This document shows, in pieces, positions 1 through 5,999 of a stretch of DNA of 6,330 bases. How positions within the stretch are numbered: the first letter of the stretch is position 1; every line of letters starts with the position of its first letter. This DNA comes from Caldisericota bacterium (GTDB lineage: Bacteria; CG03; B21-G15). The notes under the pieces were generated by a model, which saw only the letters and a list, made by a program, of their open reading frames with translations, had not been told where the DNA came from and searched no databases. The position numbers and the translations under genes were made by a program. The DNA is taken from the NCBI GenBank assembly GCA_003650255.1, contig QMOP01000082.1:1-6330 (forward strand), given 5' to 3'.

Positions 1-252
1 AGTCCTATTGTGTCTGTACCTTGAAATAGGTTCATGTGGTGCAAGCTTCTCAAGCCATTCATCGTAATCCTCTATTAAACCCCTTTCATCATCATTTATG
101 TAGACACTCGCTGTAATATGCATAGCGTTAACAAGACAGAGTCCTTCTTTTACTCCACTTTCCTTTACTGCCTTTTCAACCTCGTCTGTAATGTTAATAT
201 AGGCCCTTCTTGTTTTTGTGTTAAAATAGAGATACTTTGTATACGACTTCAT
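1..252 (-). CDS. yjbQ: YjbQ/UPF0047 family protein (secondary thiamine-phosphate synthase family), N-terminal 84 residues, truncated by window edge
   Basis: The reading frame opens with ATG at 252-250 (MKSYTKYLYFNTKTRRAYIN) and runs without a stop off the left edge. It covers 84 codons of a family that is usually about 130-140 residues. The family signature is visible: NAMHITASVYINDDE at residues 42-56, followed by LIEDYDEWLEKLAP at 59-72 and the YRHN motif at 79-82. The later conserved segment (the GEDN and histidine region) lies outside the window. YjbQ proteins are small soluble trimer-forming proteins. E. coli YjbQ has a weak thiamine-phosphate synthase activity, but the physiological role is unsettled. 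The gene is last of the visible minus-strand unit, 48 bases after comF. Its GC (94 of 252 bases) is clearly above that of comF (184 of 645), which may reflect stronger conservation or a separate origin. Family assignment is firm; function is not. Confidence 0.93.
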   Translation of the reverse strand, partial: MKSYTKYLYFNTKTRRAYINITDEVEKAVKESGVKEGLCLVNAMHITASVYINDDERGLIEDYDEWLEKLAPHEPISRYRHNRT

Positions 253-256
253 AATC

Positions 257-262
257 CCTCCT
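257..262 (-). promoter_or_regulatory. Strong Shine-Dalgarno of yjbQ
   Basis: The minus strand reads AGGAGGGATT directly before the yjbQ ATG at 252-250. This is a full AGGAGG core 4 bases from the start (5 from GAGGG), and it fixes the start codon. It is the only strong ribosome binding site in the window: comF, the sprA-like gene and the thiamine gene have none. Confidence 0.85.
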
Positions 263-277
263 ACTGTTTTTTAATTA

Positions 278-304
278 ATTATCAAATAAGTTGTTTAATT
301 TCAA
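278..304 (-). promoter_or_regulatory. Possible weak internal promoter for yjbQ
   Basis: On the minus strand TTGAAA (304-299, overlapping the comF stop codon) is followed after 15 bases by GATAAT (283-278). This would give a leader of about 20 bases carrying the AGGAGG site. The 15-base spacer is shorter than the 17-base optimum and the DNA is very AT-rich, so a chance match is quite possible. Read-through from comF would serve equally well. Confidence 0.25.
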
Positions 305-945
305 TAAAAAGTTGAGGGTCTTGAGAATGTAACAAAAACTATTCTCCCTGCACCATTACTTTTTAAAATTTTAAATGCTTCCTTTAAAGTTGCTCCTGTT
401 GTATAAACATCATCAACAAGTATGATATTTTCTCCATTTAATTTTTTTCTAACCTCAAAAACTCCTTTTACGTTTTTCAATCTATCCTCTTTTTTTAGTT
501 CTGCCTGAGGCAAAGTTTCAAATTTTTTTATTAAAATCCTCTTCATTCTCAGATTCAATTTTTTAGAGATAAAAGAAGCAAAAATTTCTGACTGATTAAA
601 ACCCCTCTCTTCTAATTTATTTTTATGAAGTGGAATTGGAACTACCAAGTCAAAATTTTTTAGTTTTTCTAAATCAATTTTACTTACAAGAATTTTTGCT
701 AAAAACTTACCAAGTTCAATATCCTTTTCATATTTAAATTCATGAACCAATTCTCTAATTTCTCCCTCATATTTTGAACAGGAGTAAAGTTTAATTCTTC
801 CGACGACATCTTCATAACTTTTAAATTCAAGTTTTCCTAAACAATCTTTGCACAAAGGAATTTCGGATAAAACAGAAAGCCACATCTTACAGAGAGGACA
901 TCTTCTCGGATAAAAGAGATTCAGAATTATTTTAAAAATGCTCAT
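301..945 (-). CDS. comF: ComF family amidophosphoribosyltransferase-like protein
   Basis: This complete gene of 214 residues starts with ATG at 945-943 and ends with TGA at 303-301. The length is normal for ComF (about 200-240). The N-terminus carries a zinc-ribbon pair, CPLC (Cys16, Cys19) and CKDC (Cys32, Cys35). The type I phosphoribosyltransferase domain follows: VPIPLHKNKLEERGFNQSE at 102-120, the TLPQAELKKEDRLKNVKGVF stretch at 144-163, and the PRPP-binding loop IILVDDVYTTGATL at 174-187 with its Asp-Asp pair. ComF proteins are cytoplasmic and are needed for natural DNA uptake in several bacteria, probably with single-stranded DNA handling or primosome proteins. The true substrate of the phosphoribosyltransferase fold is unclear. 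The start overlaps the stop of the upstream sprA-like gene by one base and has no Shine-Dalgarno, so translation is probably coupled. ComF also occurs widely in non-competent bacteria, so the gene alone does not prove transformability. Confidence 0.95.
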   Translation of the reverse strand: MSIFKIILNLFYPRRCPLCKMWLSVLSEIPLCKDCLGKLEFKSYEDVVGRIKLYSCSKYEGEIRELVHEFKYEKDIELGKFLAKILVSKIDLEKLKNFDLVVPIPLHKNKLEERGFNQSEIFASFISKKLNLRMKRILIKKFETLPQAELKKEDRLKNVKGVFEVRKKLNGENIILVDDVYTTGATLKEAFKILKSNGAGRIVFVTFSRPSTFY

Positions 946-947
946 TA
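943..947 (-). other. Stop-start overlap TAATG between the sprA-like gene and comF
   Basis: Minus-strand bases 947-943 read TAATG: the TAA stop of the sprA-like gene (947-945) shares its last A with the comF ATG (945-943). The preceding 20 bases hold no Shine-Dalgarno-like sequence. Ribosomes finishing the large gene probably reinitiate here, which ties comF output to translation of the giant. Confidence 0.85.
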
Positions 948-3900
948 GAATATTATCTGAAGGTCTGTCCTCAATTTAAATGCTATAAAACTGTTTGCCC
1001 TCTTTTTAAGATATTGCTGAAACATAAGGCCAGAACCAAGTGTCCATCTAAAATTTCTTGAAATGTTAAAATCCATTGAAAAATCAAACTTATAAAGATT
1101 ATAGTTCGTTGTTATAACATTAAGACGACTCCTTTTAAAATCAGATTGAAACTTCATATTAAACTTGACCTGTTGAGCGAGTTTCAAAGGATTCTTTGAA
1201 AATGGAAGTTGAATTGGTCTTTCCCATCTAATAAAATCTGAGAAAAGTTGAACTATTAAACTGTAAAGATTCAAATCCTCAGTAAGAATTAAACTTGAAT
1301 TGTATGCCCTTTTTATATTTCCCTTTAGATTCAAAGAGAGATTCCATTTTTTGAAAGGAGAAAATTTCAAAACACCACTTAATGATAAACTTTTTGACTT
1401 ATTTGAAATGATGTTGTTTCTTAAATCATAACTAAATGAATTAACTCTTGTTAAACTTATACTTGTCTGATAATTCTTAATATTGCATCTTAAATCGTAT
1501 CTCCTGTGATAGGAAAGTGACCTTGTTATTCCAACTGTTTCTTTGAGGTTCTTCTTATACTCTGAATACAATGAAGCAGTTTTTGTAAAAAAGAGCCATT
1601 TTTCAATATTATTTATATTAAATTTTAAATCAGGCCAGATAACTGTTCTATTTATACTTACTGTTCCTTGTTCTTTTCTTTCATCAATCTTCGTCATATA
1701 ACTCTGCAGTTTCAATGTTTTAATTGGAAGAAAAACTCCTTTTAAATTAAAAGATGAAAATGGAGACCAGTTTAAACTGTATTTTTGGTCCTTTCTTGAT
1801 GAAAGAAGATGAAGTTCTGCCTCAGGATTTGGAACATCAAGTGTTGAGATTTTAAGATTTTTATCTCTTAAGAAAAACTTATTTAACGAATAAAATTTTG
1901 AATCAACATTCTTGTATGTCTCTCCATCTGAGATTGAGAGGTTTGCCCTAAGTGAAAGTGTTTTTAAAGGAGAAATCCAAGGAAGAATTCTACCAATATT
2001 TAAAGGAAGAGAAACTGAACCTTTTCCAGTTCTATTTATATCTTTAAATTTTACCCCTTCAGAAATCCATGTTGAGGTTGAAGTTGGAATGAGATAATTT
2101 TCAGTTATTTTTACATTATAATTCAATGAGGGAGAAAGCCATCTTAATAGTCTCAAATTCACCTTTACATTCCCATCAACTGTCTTTGATTGTGGAAGAA
2201 AATCATTTTCCCCATTATCAAGAATAAATTTTTTTAATCTCCTTTCACTGTATTTATAGGAAGGAGTTAAATCAAGAATTGAGAAAAACTTAAAAGGACC
2301 ACTCATATTGTAAGAAAGATTCCTTTCTTCATAATCAATCTGATTTAATATCTCATGAAATGATACTTTTTTTCTTGAAACATTTGCTCCCGCATTAATT
2401 TTTCTTGGAAGTATTAAAAGATTTGGAAAAGAATAACTGAGTGATGCTGAACCTGTTTCTGAAAAATCACTTCTACCTTTAAGTTTGTATGTTGCAGAGG
2501 ACTGGGAATAACTGAATGAGATTCTTGGAAGATACCTTATATTAAAAGACCCTTTCACTCCTTTTTTCTCCTCTATTATCTTACCTTCCTCCCAACTTGA
2601 AAGATATTGAGCAAGGGGCTCTTTACTTCTTACAATGTTCTCAGGAGGTGTGGTTATTTCGTTTTTAGAATAAAAAACAGTAAAAGGTAAAAATCTAAAC
2701 CTTTTCCAGGAAAAGGAAAGGTTTTTTTCTATTCTGTCCTGATTTGGAGAAAAAGTAAGTGATTCAAATCTATGATCAATATCTTTGTATTTCCCAGAAA
2801 TAGAGAAGTATCCTGGAAGTTCAAAATTTGACTCAACCCTCAATGCAGAACCCTCTTTCCTTTTACTATTACTCAAATAAATCTCATTTACCCATATTTC
2901 CTTTTCTGTCGTATCAGAGGTAATCTTAATAACCCCTATTTGAATGTAAGATATGTTATTAAGTGATGGATTCCCCTTTTTTGAAGTAAATCCATCTATA
3001 AAACCATCAAAATCATTATCCTCAAGAGAAATTGATATATGCCTCCAGCCATTCCAGGTAACAGTAGAGGAGTATTCATAGTAATTATTTGCTGAATCTC
3101 CAAATCTTATAAAAAACACATCTCCATTATTCTCTCCATGAATGAAGAAATTCAATCTCCTGTGTTCTGAAAAATCCATCCTTGAATAGTTTGCCTCAAC
3201 ATAGGCAGAGGAAGATGTTGAGAGCAAATATCTTAAAACAAGTGCCTGCTCCCTCAAATTGTTATCTGAAAAAGAATATAAATCTTGATATTCCGGTTCA
3301 TCAAGGAGGGAGTCATAATCTGGATCATCTTCATTGTTTTTCGCATCAACCTCAAGTCCTTCTCCAACAACTTTCCATTTGTTTCCAACTATTCCAAGTG
3401 AAGCAATCTTAATAAGTCCTCTACCACCTGTTATTCTTATTCTTGCACTTTTAACTGTTTGCCAAGGAACAGGATCTGAAATTTCAATAGGAAAAACAAT
3501 TTTTCTCCATCCACTCCAATTAATAACTACATTTGTTGAAAAACAGATACTTGAAGAATCTAAAAAACCATCTCTGTCAAGGTCCTCTGAATCAAGTTTT
3601 CCATTATCCTTTCCATAAAAAACCCCATCCTCAATCTCAATTCCAGTATCTTCTCCTTCATCAAGAAGTCCGTTATGGTTTTTATCCTCTGTATCAATTT
3701 CACCATTCCCGTTTATATCCTCATCTATAATTCCAAGTTCAAAACTTAAATTTGAACTGCTACTATCTCCATAAACCCACATCTCAATATAGAGTTTTTC
3801 TGAAAAGTCCCTCCCCTCTCTTGATATAGGATAGACAATACCTACCTCTTCAGAGGAAGAACTTGCTTCATAATCTAAAACAAGGACCTGAGTTCTTTCT

Positions 3901-5933
3901 TCCTCATCTTCTATCCCTTTTATATCCTTAACCGGAACATCCTCATTTGAAAGGTTCAGTTCTCCTCTTAAACTCTTTTCTATGCTTGATGGCATCCATA
4001 AATCTTCATCAAGTGAAAAAGAACTCACCTCTTTAACACCTTCCATATTATCAACAATTGCCTTACCTGCTCTATTTGGATTGTGTATTGATTTTGCTAT
4101 TTCTCCTGATATTCCTGCCCTGAAAGGAAAGAATCTATATGGACCAAAACTGAACTTTGAATCTGCTTCCATTATAAGAACACTTTTTGGTGTCTCATTT
4201 ACATCAGGAATATCCTGAGTTTGAGGGGAAAAATTATAGATTATTGTTGAACCAAGAGAAAAATTCCTTTTCCCTTTAAAATCTGCTCTTAAACCGACAA
4301 GTGTATCCTGTCTTGCTCCAAAAAATGGATAATAATCATAAGTTATTACAATTTCTGAATCCTCCTTTATCTTTTCTTCGTTTATGAATGTTATATAACC
4401 TGTGTAATAATCAATAAAATAATCTATATCTCTTTTTAGTGTTTCACCGTCAACAATAACCTTCTCTGAATCCTTAACAATATTTATCCTTCCCAGTGTA
4501 TAAGATAACTTGCGGGTTCTATATTCAACATATATCTCATAATAAAGCCTTCCTTTTCCATAATTTGCTTTATCATATACATCTTTCTTTCCAAAATATG
4601 TCTCAAATGGTCTCTCATCCTTAAACTCAATTATTCCAAGGTCATAATCAATCTCATACTCCACCTTATCTATATAAGGAACACCATTTTCATCCTCCTC
4701 ATTTCCTGCTGAATCAAGAATCTTTATGACAAATTTCTCTCCTGTTGGGTCTCTTATTATCTTTGTATCTCCTATTGAATATCTATTTTTTAACTCTATT
4801 GTATTAACATCTGTCTCATCCTTTATAATCTGAATCCTTCCATATTTTTCACTGATATATTTTCCAGAAGAATCTTTGTAATCAACTGCTATAACATAAT
4901 TATCTGATATTGTCCTTTTGAATGTTATTATTCCTTCTGAATAATCCATAACATAATCAACTCCTGGAACAAGAAGATCAAAATCTCCTTTAAATGTCTC
5001 TGTTGAATTAAAAAATGAAAATCCCGCTTCCATCTGCTTTGTTGTTGCCTCATTTGTTGTGCTGTCCCTATCATCAAGATAAATCTTTTCACTTCCTTTC
5101 TCTATTGGAAGTTGAACCTCAGTTGTTGAACAATAAAGCTTGTAATATTTATGGGAAATATATGATGTATCGGGTATTGTTTTTTTGTTGAATGCTGTCT
5201 CTCCCTTAAATCTTTTAACCTCACTTAATCCTTTTGACTGGGAACCTATCAGGGTGAGAGAAAGATTTTTGTATTTTGCTCTTAACTTAATTCCGAATGC
5301 CTGCTTTGAAACCCCTTTACTTCCAGTATATCCAACAAATTCTGTTCTTGGAAGAGAAAGAGAAACGTCTCCAAACCTTGCCTCCTGAATGAACTCATCC
5401 TTTTTCCCCTGATAATAAACAGAAATCTTTCTTCTATTTAAATCATCCTGTGTATCATCATAGTCAATATTCACATGGAGCCTATCAGCCACCTTTCCCT
5501 GAATCTTTATTTTCAACTCCTGTTTCATATCAAGTCCATCTATTGCTCCTGGTGGAGTTCCTTTTAAAGTCCTTTCACTTTCAGGACCAAGATACTTATA
5601 AAAACCATACTGAATTCCTATGTATTTTCTTCCAAGAACCCTCAATGCTGCCTCCTCTGCTATTTTTATCTCAATCCTTTCTGGCTCCTTCTTTTTCGGC
5701 TTTTTTTTCTTTTCCTCTTTTTTCTCCTCTACTTCAACAGGAATCTCATATATAATCTCCTTCTCCTCTATCTCTCCTTCATCAATCTTCTTTAAAATTT
5801 CTCTCCATTCTTTTATTGAAAAATTAAGAAATTCTTCCTCCTTTTTTGACTCTTTCTTAAAACTTAAAATATCTTCCGCTTGTAGAATACTTAAAAAAAG
5901 AAGAATTCCAAAAATTATTGAAATTTTCCTCAT
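945..5933 (-). CDS. sprA: SprA-like outer-membrane protein (T9SS translocon / gliding motility SprA family), compact form
   Basis: This gene encodes 1,662 residues from ATG at 5933-5931. An in-frame TTG sits just before it (5936-5934), and the numbers below count from that TTG. Residues 2-20 form a signal peptide ending LQA before ED. A Lys/Glu-rich linker spans about 68-91. Residues 102-245 match the SprA N-terminal block, including GKVADRLHVNIDYD (148-160), YYQGKKDEFIQEARFGDVSL (174-193) and FGIKLRAKYKNLSLTLIGSQ (214-233). Three Y-x-[IM]-D-Y-x2-G-x-I-x-F motifs follow (328, 427, 506). A second SprA-like block is at 539-656 (FGARQDTLVGLRADF; VDNMEG at 628-633). Two related beta-sandwich-like domains lie at about 685-850 and 897-1023, with calcium-type Asp/Asn loops. 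From about 1030 to the end, amphipathic beta strands suggest a barrel, and the final Phe fits an outer-membrane insertion signal. Bacteroidota SprA is about 2,400 residues and forms a giant 36-strand pore that exports type IX cargo; this one is about 700 shorter. No cargo or partner gene is visible. Family assignment rests on remembered SprA sequence features, not a search. Confidence 0.85.
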   Translation of the reverse strand: MRKISIIFGILLFLSILQAEDILSFKKESKKEEEFLNFSIKEWREILKKIDEGEIEEKEIIYEIPVEVEEKKEEKKKKPKKKEPERIEIKIAEEAALRVLGRKYIGIQYGFYKYLGPESERTLKGTPPGAIDGLDMKQELKIKIQGKVADRLHVNIDYDDTQDDLNRRKISVYYQGKKDEFIQEARFGDVSLSLPRTEFVGYTGSKGVSKQAFGIKLRAKYKNLSLTLIGSQSKGLSEVKRFKGETAFNKKTIPDTSYISHKYYKLYCSTTEVQLPIEKGSEKIYLDDRDSTTNEATTKQMEAGFSFFNSTETFKGDFDLLVPGVDYVMDYSEGIITFKRTISDNYVIAVDYKDSSGKYISEKYGRIQIIKDETDVNTIELKNRYSIGDTKIIRDPTGEKFVIKILDSAGNEEDENGVPYIDKVEYEIDYDLGIIEFKDERPFETYFGKKDVYDKANYGKGRLYYEIYVEYRTRKLSYTLGRINIVKDSEKVIVDGETLKRDIDYFIDYYTGYITFINEEKIKEDSEIVITYDYYPFFGARQDTLVGLRADFKGKRNFSLGSTIIYNFSPQTQDIPDVNETPKSVLIMEADSKFSFGPYRFFPFRAGISGEIAKSIHNPNRAGKAIVDNMEGVKEVSSFSLDEDLWMPSSIEKSLRGELNLSNEDVPVKDIKGIEDEEERTQVLVLDYEASSSSEEVGIVYPISREGRDFSEKLYIEMWVYGDSSSSNLSFELGIIDEDINGNGEIDTEDKNHNGLLDEGEDTGIEIEDGVFYGKDNGKLDSEDLDRDGFLDSSSICFSTNVVINWSGWRKIVFPIEISDPVPWQTVKSARIRITGGRGLIKIASLGIVGNKWKVVGEGLEVDAKNNEDDPDYDSLLDEPEYQDLYSFSDNNLREQALVLRYLLSTSSSAYVEANYSRMDFSEHRRLNFFIHGENNGDVFFIRFGDSANNYYEYSSTVTWNGWRHISISLEDNDFDGFIDGFTSKKGNPSLNNISYIQIGVIKITSDTTEKEIWVNEIYLSNSKRKEGSALRVESNFELPGYFSISGKYKDIDHRFESLTFSPNQDRIEKNLSFSWKRFRFLPFTVFYSKNEITTPPENIVRSKEPLAQYLSSWEEGKIIEEKKGVKGSFNIRYLPRISFSYSQSSATYKLKGRSDFSETGSASLSYSFPNLLILPRKINAGANVSRKKVSFHEILNQIDYEERNLSYNMSGPFKFFSILDLTPSYKYSERRLKKFILDNGENDFLPQSKTVDGNVKVNLRLLRWLSPSLNYNVKITENYLIPTSTSTWISEGVKFKDINRTGKGSVSLPLNIGRILPWISPLKTLSLRANLSISDGETYKNVDSKFYSLNKFFLRDKNLKISTLDVPNPEAELHLLSSRKDQKYSLNWSPFSSFNLKGVFLPIKTLKLQSYMTKIDERKEQGTVSINRTVIWPDLKFNINNIEKWLFFTKTASLYSEYKKNLKETVGITRSLSYHRRYDLRCNIKNYQTSISLTRVNSFSYDLRNNIISNKSKSLSLSGVLKFSPFKKWNLSLNLKGNIKRAYNSSLILTEDLNLYSLIVQLFSDFIRWERPIQLPFSKNPLKLAQQVKFNMKFQSDFKRSRLNVITTNYNLYKFDFSMDFNISRNFRWTLGSGLMFQQYLKKRANSFIAFKLRTDLQIIF
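948..2849 (-). other. C-terminal beta-barrel region (within the SprA-like gene)
   Basis: From residue about 1030 to 1663 the protein is a long series of short alternating polar/hydrophobic strands rich in Ser, Leu, Lys and aromatic residues, broken by Pro/Gly/Asn turns. Examples are SASLSYSF (1163-1170), KSLSLSGVLKF (1515-1525) and WNLSLNLKG (1531-1539). It ends in FIAFKLRTDLQIIF with a terminal Phe, as expected of a protein inserted by the BAM complex. The strand number cannot be counted reliably by eye. Confidence 0.65.
2868..3248 (-). repeat. Beta-sandwich-like domain copy 2 (within the SprA-like gene)
   Basis: Residues about 897-1023 repeat the copy 1 pattern: ALVLRY (898-903), DFSE (921-924), FFIRFGDSANNYYEY (941-955), then TVTWNGWRHISISL (958-971) and IWVNEIYLSN (1014-1023). 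The long calcium-type insertion of copy 1 is missing here. A single Asp loop, EDNDFDGFID (972-981), follows the W-x-GWR strand instead. An additional Asp-rich stretch, EDDPDYDSLLDE (869-880), lies in the linker between the two copies. Confidence 0.6.
3387..3884 (-). repeat. Beta-sandwich-like domain copy 1, with a calcium-type loop insertion (within the SprA-like gene)
   Basis: Residues about 685-850 share a pattern with a second copy further downstream: LVLDY near the start, DFSE (710-713), a strand ending SFELGI, then V-I-N-W-x-GWR (804-811) and closing Ile-rich strands. Between the last two elements an insertion (738-793, bases 3558-3725) carries Asp/Asn-rich loops: DEDINGNGEID and DKNHNGLLDEGED, then DLDRDGFLD at 785-793. 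These resemble thrombospondin type 3 or dockerin calcium loops. Ligand and role are unknown; the fold is inferred from strand pattern only. Confidence 0.6.
4329..4976 (-). repeat. Three DY-x2-G-x-I-x-F motif modules (within the SprA-like gene)
   Basis: The pattern Y-x-[IM]-D-Y-x-x-G-x-I-x-F occurs three times. It is seen as VDYVMDYSEGIITF (326-339), VEYEIDYDLGIIEF (425-438) and IDYFIDYYTGYITF (504-517), spaced 99 and 79 residues apart. Copies 1 and 3 are followed by alternating strands ending in AVDYK and ITYDYY. Two intervening segments share 'GRI-I-KD' (366-373, 482-489). These look like serial small beta modules, probably extracellular or periplasmic, of a type also present in Bacteroidota SprA. 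Confidence 0.6.
5202..5633 (-). other. SprA N-terminal conserved block (within the SprA-like gene)
   Basis: Residues 102-245 (counted from TTG 5936) hold the most recognisable SprA-type segment. It runs from an amphipathic 'GLDMKQELKIKIQGKV' strand through the 'DRLHVNIDYDD' and 'YYQGKKDEFIQEARFGD' motifs to the 'AFGIKLRAKYKNLSLTLIGS' strand. In Bacteroidota SprA the matching region begins the N-terminal barrel strands. This is the strongest single support for the family call. Confidence 0.75.
5877..5933 (-). other. Sec signal peptide of the SprA-like protein
   Basis: The N-terminus has a short basic start (MRK), a hydrophobic core rich in Ile, Leu and Phe (ISIIFGILLFLSIL) and a likely cleavage site after LQA, before EDILSF. 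There is no lipobox cysteine, so signal peptidase I processing and export to the periplasm or outer membrane are expected. The signal supports a start at ATG 5933 or TTG 5936 and excludes much later starts. Confidence 0.85.
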
Positions 5934-5940
5934 CAATATA

Positions 5941-5969
5941 AGTTTATCATCATTTTATTATTTTGACAA
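5941..5969 (-). promoter_or_regulatory. Predicted promoter of the sprA-like/comF/yjbQ unit, probably leaderless
   Basis: On the minus strand TTGTCA (5969-5964) is followed by a 17-base spacer and TAAACT (5946-5941). Only 7 bases separate this -10 from the ATG at 5933. Transcription would begin about at the start codon, and no Shine-Dalgarno is present. TAAACT fits the TANNNT form seen before leaderless genes in some bacteria. The hexamer matches are partial and the region is AT-rich, so this is a prediction. Confidence 0.5.
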
Positions 5970-5991
5970 ATCCATTTTCATTTTGTTTAAT
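5963..5991 (+). promoter_or_regulatory. Predicted promoter of the thiamine gene, probably leaderless
   Basis: A consensus -35, TTGACA (5963-5968), is followed by a 17-base spacer and TTTAAT (5986-5991), which matches TATAAT at five of six positions. The ATG at 6000 lies 8 bases after the -10, close to the expected transcription start, and no Shine-Dalgarno precedes it. The weak point is the T at the usually conserved second -10 position. The -35 overlaps that of the opposite promoter, so the two genes may compete for polymerase. Confidence 0.55.
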
Positions 5992-5999
5992 AATTAATT

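Noticed and set aside
272..282. TAATTAATTAT shared with 5991-6001
   Set aside because: An 11-base match of pure A/T in two AT-rich gaps, in different orientation to nearby genes; expected by chance and not convincing as a shared operator.
253..300. Terminator between comF and yjbQ
   Set aside because: The gap has a T/A-rich palindrome (TTAATTAA) but no GC-rich stem followed by a U run, so an intrinsic terminator is not supported.
118..315. Plus-strand 65-codon frame opposite yjbQ
   Set aside because: It is antisense to the YjbQ signature and runs across the comF-yjbQ gap into the comF stop; no Shine-Dalgarno or motif supports it.
3182..3730. Three overlapping plus-strand open frames
   Set aside because: They lie wholly opposite the well-supported sprA-like gene, overlap one another and have low-complexity sequence with no recognisable motifs.
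945..5933. Alternative calls for the large gene: TonB-dependent receptor or LptD
   Set aside because: There is no TonB box or plug signature and no LptD organisation. The N-terminal blocks resemble SprA instead, and the length suits that family better.
5934..5936. TTG as the start codon of the sprA-like gene
   Set aside because: It is in frame but adds one residue only. The ATG directly after it is the better start, especially if the message is leaderless, where ATG is preferred. The TTG cannot be fully excluded.
5620..5997. Plus-strand open frame of 125 codons, rich in Phe and Ser, ending just before the thiamine gene
   Set aside because: It is the antisense of the signal peptide and Lys/Glu linker of the sprA-like gene; its Phe/Ser composition is what reversed Lys/Glu codons give, and it has no family features.
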